Shown here piece by piece: positions 13,477 to 15,719 of a stretch of 15,719 bases of DNA (position 1 is the first letter of the stretch; the number at the start of each line of letters is the position of its first letter). The stretch comes from Pelagibius sp036570545. Its GTDB lineage: Bacteria > Pseudomonadota > Alphaproteobacteria > Kiloniellales > Kiloniellaceae. The notes beneath the pieces are model-generated. The model saw nothing but the letters and a program-made list of their open reading frames with translations, searched no databases and was not told where the DNA came from. Both the position numbers and the translations under genes were made by a program. The DNA lies in assembly GCA_036570545.1 (NCBI GenBank), contig DATCXZ010000010.1:1-15719 (forward strand), given 5' to 3'.

Positions 13477-14961
13477 ATGGTGACGGCGGCAACCGCTGGC
13501 CCGAGAAGCGGTCTTGAGGATGTCCACGCGACGGCGCCCGGCGAGGATCTCTCCGGCCTCACCGCAGCGGCGGCGCAGTTCGCCGCGGCGCTCACCTTCG
13601 ATGACTTGGGCAGCGAACTGCTGCAGCTCTCCAAGCGCTGTCTCATCGACGGCCTCGGCGTCATGCTGGCCGGCAGCGAGCAGCCTGGCATGGCGTCGCT
13701 CGAAGCCTTTCTCGCGGCCGAAGCCGGCGCCGGACAGGGCCGTCTGCTGGGCCAGGCGGGGCGCCGCCTGCCGGCCACGCGAGCCGCGCTCTGGGCCGGC
13801 ACCGCCGGCCACGCCATGGATTGGGACGACACCCAACTCGCCGAGGGTCCGGGCCGGCCCTACGGTCTGCTCATGCATCCGACCGTGCCGCCCCTGGCCG
13901 CCGCGCTCGCCGTCTCGGACCTCGTGGCCGTGGAGGAAGGCCGGGCAGTCGATGGCAAGCGCTTCCTCACCGCCTTCAACGCCGGCTTCGAGGTGGCCTG
14001 CAAGATCGCCGAGGCGATCAACCCCGACCACTATATGCGCGGCTTCCACACCTCCGGCACCATCGGCACCTTCGCGGCGGCGGTCACCGCCGCCAAGCTG
14101 CTGGGGCTCGACGCCGGCGGCATTGCCCGGGCGGTGGGGGTCGCCGCTTCCATGGCGGCCGGCATCCGCGCCGGCTTTGGCACCATGACCAAGCCGCTCC
14201 ACGTCGGCCGCGCGGCGGAGAACGGTATCACCGCGGCGCTGCTGGTGCGGGGCGGCTTCACCGCCAACGAGGAGGCGCTCGACGGCAAGTGGGGCTATCT
14301 GGCCGTTGCCGGCCCGGGCGGCGAGCCGGCCCTGGTGCGCCAACGCTTCGGCAAGCCTTTCACCATGCTGTCGCCCGGCATCTCGATCAAACCATACCCC
14401 TCCGGTGTGCTGACCCACCCGAGCATGGACGCCCTGCTGTTCCTGCTGCGCGAGACGGGTATCGGCGCCGAAGATATCGAGCGCGTCACCCTGCGGGCCG
14501 GGCGCAATGTGCTGGGGCCGATCCGCTACCGCATCGCCAGGACCGAGCTGGAGGGCAAGTTCTCCTTCGCCTTCCTGCTGTCGGCCATCGTCCTGCGCGG
14601 GCGCTGCGGCAAGGCGGAGTTCACCGATGCCTTCGTCGCATCGCCGGAGTGCCAGGCCATGCAGCAGAGAGTCGACACCGCCTTCGATCAGGAAATCGAG
14701 GACTTGGGCTGGGAGCGCATCCGCTCGAAGGTCGTGGTGGAGACGAAGGACGGCCGCACGCTGGAGCGTTGGGCCGACGAGAACTATCGCGGCAGCCCGC
14801 ACAATCCGCTCTCTGACGCCGAGGTCGAGGGCAAGTTCCGCGACTGCGCGGCTGGGCTGCTGGACGTGTCGCGGGTTGATGCGGTGCTGCAGTCAATCTG
14901 GTCCTGCGATAGCCTGGATGATGCCGGGGTGCTGCTGGATCAGCTCGCCTGGCGGCAATAG
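13477..14961 (+). CDS. MmgE/PrpD family protein (copy 3)
   Basis: The protein has 494 residues, with a longer N-terminal lead than copies 1 and 2. GAAAGAGGAG precedes the ATG. The catalytic-type residues are Asp115 and Thr119 in MDWDDTQ, His134 in MHPT, His191 in RGFHTSGT, Lys239 in GTMTKPLHVG, and Lys305 in ISIKPYPSG. It shares with copy 1 the loop after DDTQLA ending in RxYGLLxHPT, the stretch CKIxEAINPxHY, and ISIKPxPSGxLTHP, so these two are closer paralogues than either is to copy 2. It lies downstream of the GntR gene without an operator-like site of its own, so it may be transcribed with the regulator or from an unseen promoter. A glutathione S-transferase follows after 16 bp. The exact reaction is unknown. 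Confidence 0.92.
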   Translation: MVTAATAGPRSGLEDVHATAPGEDLSGLTAAAAQFAAALTFDDLGSELLQLSKRCLIDGLGVMLAGSEQPGMASLEAFLAAEAGAGQGRLLGQAGRRLPATRAALWAGTAGHAMDWDDTQLAEGPGRPYGLLMHPTVPPLAAALAVSDLVAVEEGRAVDGKRFLTAFNAGFEVACKIAEAINPDHYMRGFHTSGTIGTFAAAVTAAKLLGLDAGGIARAVGVAASMAAGIRAGFGTMTKPLHVGRAAENGITAALLVRGGFTANEEALDGKWGYLAVAGPGGEPALVRQRFGKPFTMLSPGISIKPYPSGVLTHPSMDALLFLLRETGIGAEDIERVTLRAGRNVLGPIRYRIARTELEGKFSFAFLLSAIVLRGRCGKAEFTDAFVASPECQAMQQRVDTAFDQEIEDLGWERIRSKVVVETKDGRTLERWADENYRGSPHNPLSDAEVEGKFRDCAAGLLDVSRVDAVLQSIWSCDSLDDAGVLLDQLAWRQ

Positions 14962-14977
14962 CGACGGGAGAGCAGCG

Positions 14978-15604
14978 ATGATCGTGATCCACGGCCGGGC
15001 CAACTCCTCCAACGTGCAGAAGGTGCTCTGGCTGTTCGACGAGATCGGCCTGCCGTTCGAGCGTGTCGACCGCGGCGGCAAGTTCGGTGGGCTCGACGAT
15101 CCCGACTACCTCGCGCTGAACCCCAACGGCCTGGTGCCGACGGTGATCGACGGCGACCTGGTGCTGTGGGAGTCCCAGGCCATCCTGCGCCACTACGCGC
15201 GCCAGAACCCGGGCGCCGCGCTGTTCCCGGGCAACCCGGCCGATGCGGCGCGCAGCGATATGGTGATGGACTGGAACATCACCACGCTCTGGCCGCCGAT
15301 TGCCGTCGCCTATCGCGCGGTCGAGCGCGAGGGCGTGCCGCGCGCGGCGGACGCGGTGCAACAGGCGCTCGACCAGGCTGGGCGGGCGATCGCCATCCTC
15401 GAAGGCCTGCTGGGCGGCCGTGACTATGTCACCGGGGGACAGGGGGGCGGTAGCTTTGGCATCGGCGACATCCCGCCGGCCATCTCGCTCAGCCGCTGGG
15501 TCTTCCTTGGCCGCAATCTCGCCGAGTGGCCGGCGGTCGATGCCTGGTACCGCCGCTGCTCCGCCCGTCCTGCCTTCCAGGCCCGCGTCGTCGTCAGCGG
15601 CTGA
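14978..15604 (+). CDS. Glutathione S-transferase family protein
   Basis: The protein has 208 residues, a usual GST length. The N-terminal thioredoxin-like domain shows MIVIHGRANSSNVQKVLW with candidate catalytic Ser10/Ser11 and Asn12, then the cis-Pro motif LVPT (Pro54), and ESQAIL (Glu65, Ser66), which binds the gamma-glutamyl part of glutathione. An all-helical C-terminal domain follows, with GIGDIPPAISLSRW in the position of the usual capping motif. It resembles bacterial GstB-like enzymes, which conjugate or dehalogenate small electrophiles. The ATG at 14978 follows GACGGGAGAGC. It is 16 bp after MmgE/PrpD copy 3 and probably co-transcribed. Its partner reaction could be detoxifying an electrophilic unsaturated or halogenated acid, which is inference. 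Confidence 0.92.
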   Translation: MIVIHGRANSSNVQKVLWLFDEIGLPFERVDRGGKFGGLDDPDYLALNPNGLVPTVIDGDLVLWESQAILRHYARQNPGAALFPGNPADAARSDMVMDWNITTLWPPIAVAYRAVEREGVPRAADAVQQALDQAGRAIAILEGLLGGRDYVTGGQGGGSFGIGDIPPAISLSRWVFLGRNLAEWPAVDAWYRRCSARPAFQARVVVSG

Positions 15605-15621
15605 CTACGAGGGATTTTGCC

Positions 15622-15719
15622 TCACACCGCCAGCCCCGCCTCCAGCACCATGGCGAGGCGGATCTCTCGCGCGCGCCGAATGTGCCCGCGCATCAGCGTC
15701 TCGGCGCGCTCGGCGTCGC
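15622..15719 (-). CDS. GntR-type (FCD domain) regulator, C-terminal fragment
   Basis: On the minus strand a frame enters from the window edge and ends at a stop complementary to 15622-15624, giving DAERAETLMRGHIRRAREIR then LAMVLEAGLAV. The pattern of a short acidic AER..ETLMRxHIRRAR helix, with a His in the middle, resembles the last helix of FCD ligand-binding domains; the matching His in the regulator at 12656-13357 is in HWRHVERAK. Only 31 residues are visible, so the family call is tentative. It converges on the GST gene with a 17-bp gap. Confidence 0.6.
   Translation of the reverse strand, partial: DAERAETLMRGHIRRAREIRLAMVLEAGLAV

Noticed and set aside
1..15719. Mobile elements, CRISPR arrays, tRNA or rRNA genes, phage or defence genes.
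   Set aside because: I found no transposase motifs, terminal repeats, spaced repeat arrays or tRNA-like cloverleaf by reading; all long frames are accounted for by metabolic or regulatory genes.

Overview
The window is high-GC DNA, densely packed with genes, from a proteobacterium. An alphaproteobacterium is my best guess: the tartrate dehydratase closely resembles the Bradyrhizobium enzyme, and tripartite tricarboxylate transporters and MmgE/PrpD paralogues are frequent there. Burkholderiales are not excluded. I see no rRNA, tRNA, CRISPR, insertion sequence or phage gene. The content is a metabolic gene cluster for organic-acid catabolism.

Layout: (1) 1-355, the C-terminal end of a TctA-type transporter permease, followed by an aldo/keto reductase (401-1384). 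(2) A leftward pair of enolase-superfamily genes: an unusual mandelate racemase/MLE-like protein (2613-3725), then a D-tartrate dehydratase-like gene (1386-2555). (3) A rightward pair diverging from it: a fluoroacetate/haloacetate dehalogenase-like hydrolase (3814-4728), overlapped by a four-rhodanese-domain protein (4725-6293). (4) A 365-bp control region (6294-6658), then a rightward five-gene run: MmgE/PrpD 1, an SDR, MmgE/PrpD 2, an isopropylmalate/isocitrate dehydrogenase-family protein, and a tartrate dehydrogenase (TtuC type), ending at a hairpin near 12554-12583. (5) A GntR/FCD regulator (12656-13357), then MmgE/PrpD 3 and a glutathione S-transferase. (6) The last codons of a second GntR/FCD-type regulator on the minus strand.

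The most useful observation is non-coding. A 12-bp near-palindrome, ATTGTC(A/T)ACAAT with at most one or two changes, occurs four times: between the divergent pairs (3774-3785), twice before MmgE/PrpD 1 (6385-6396 and 6517-6528), and just before the GntR gene (12618-12629). I saw no comparable copy elsewhere by eye. This points to one autoregulated GntR/FCD regulator controlling the leftward enolase unit, the rightward hydrolase/rhodanese unit and the MmgE unit.

Functionally, D-tartrate dehydratase and tartrate/D-malate dehydrogenase give a believable core: hydroxy-dicarboxylate to oxaloacetate, or to pyruvate-level products. Around it sit three MmgE/PrpD proteins (dehydratase, decarboxylase or epimerase folds for small polycarboxylates), a dehalogenase-like hydrolase with an intact halide pocket, and three proteins with altered active sites (the second enolase, the SDR and the first LeuB-like dehydrogenase). 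The likely theme is uptake and breakdown of an unusual, possibly substituted, di- or tricarboxylic acid. The true substrate cannot be read from the sequence.
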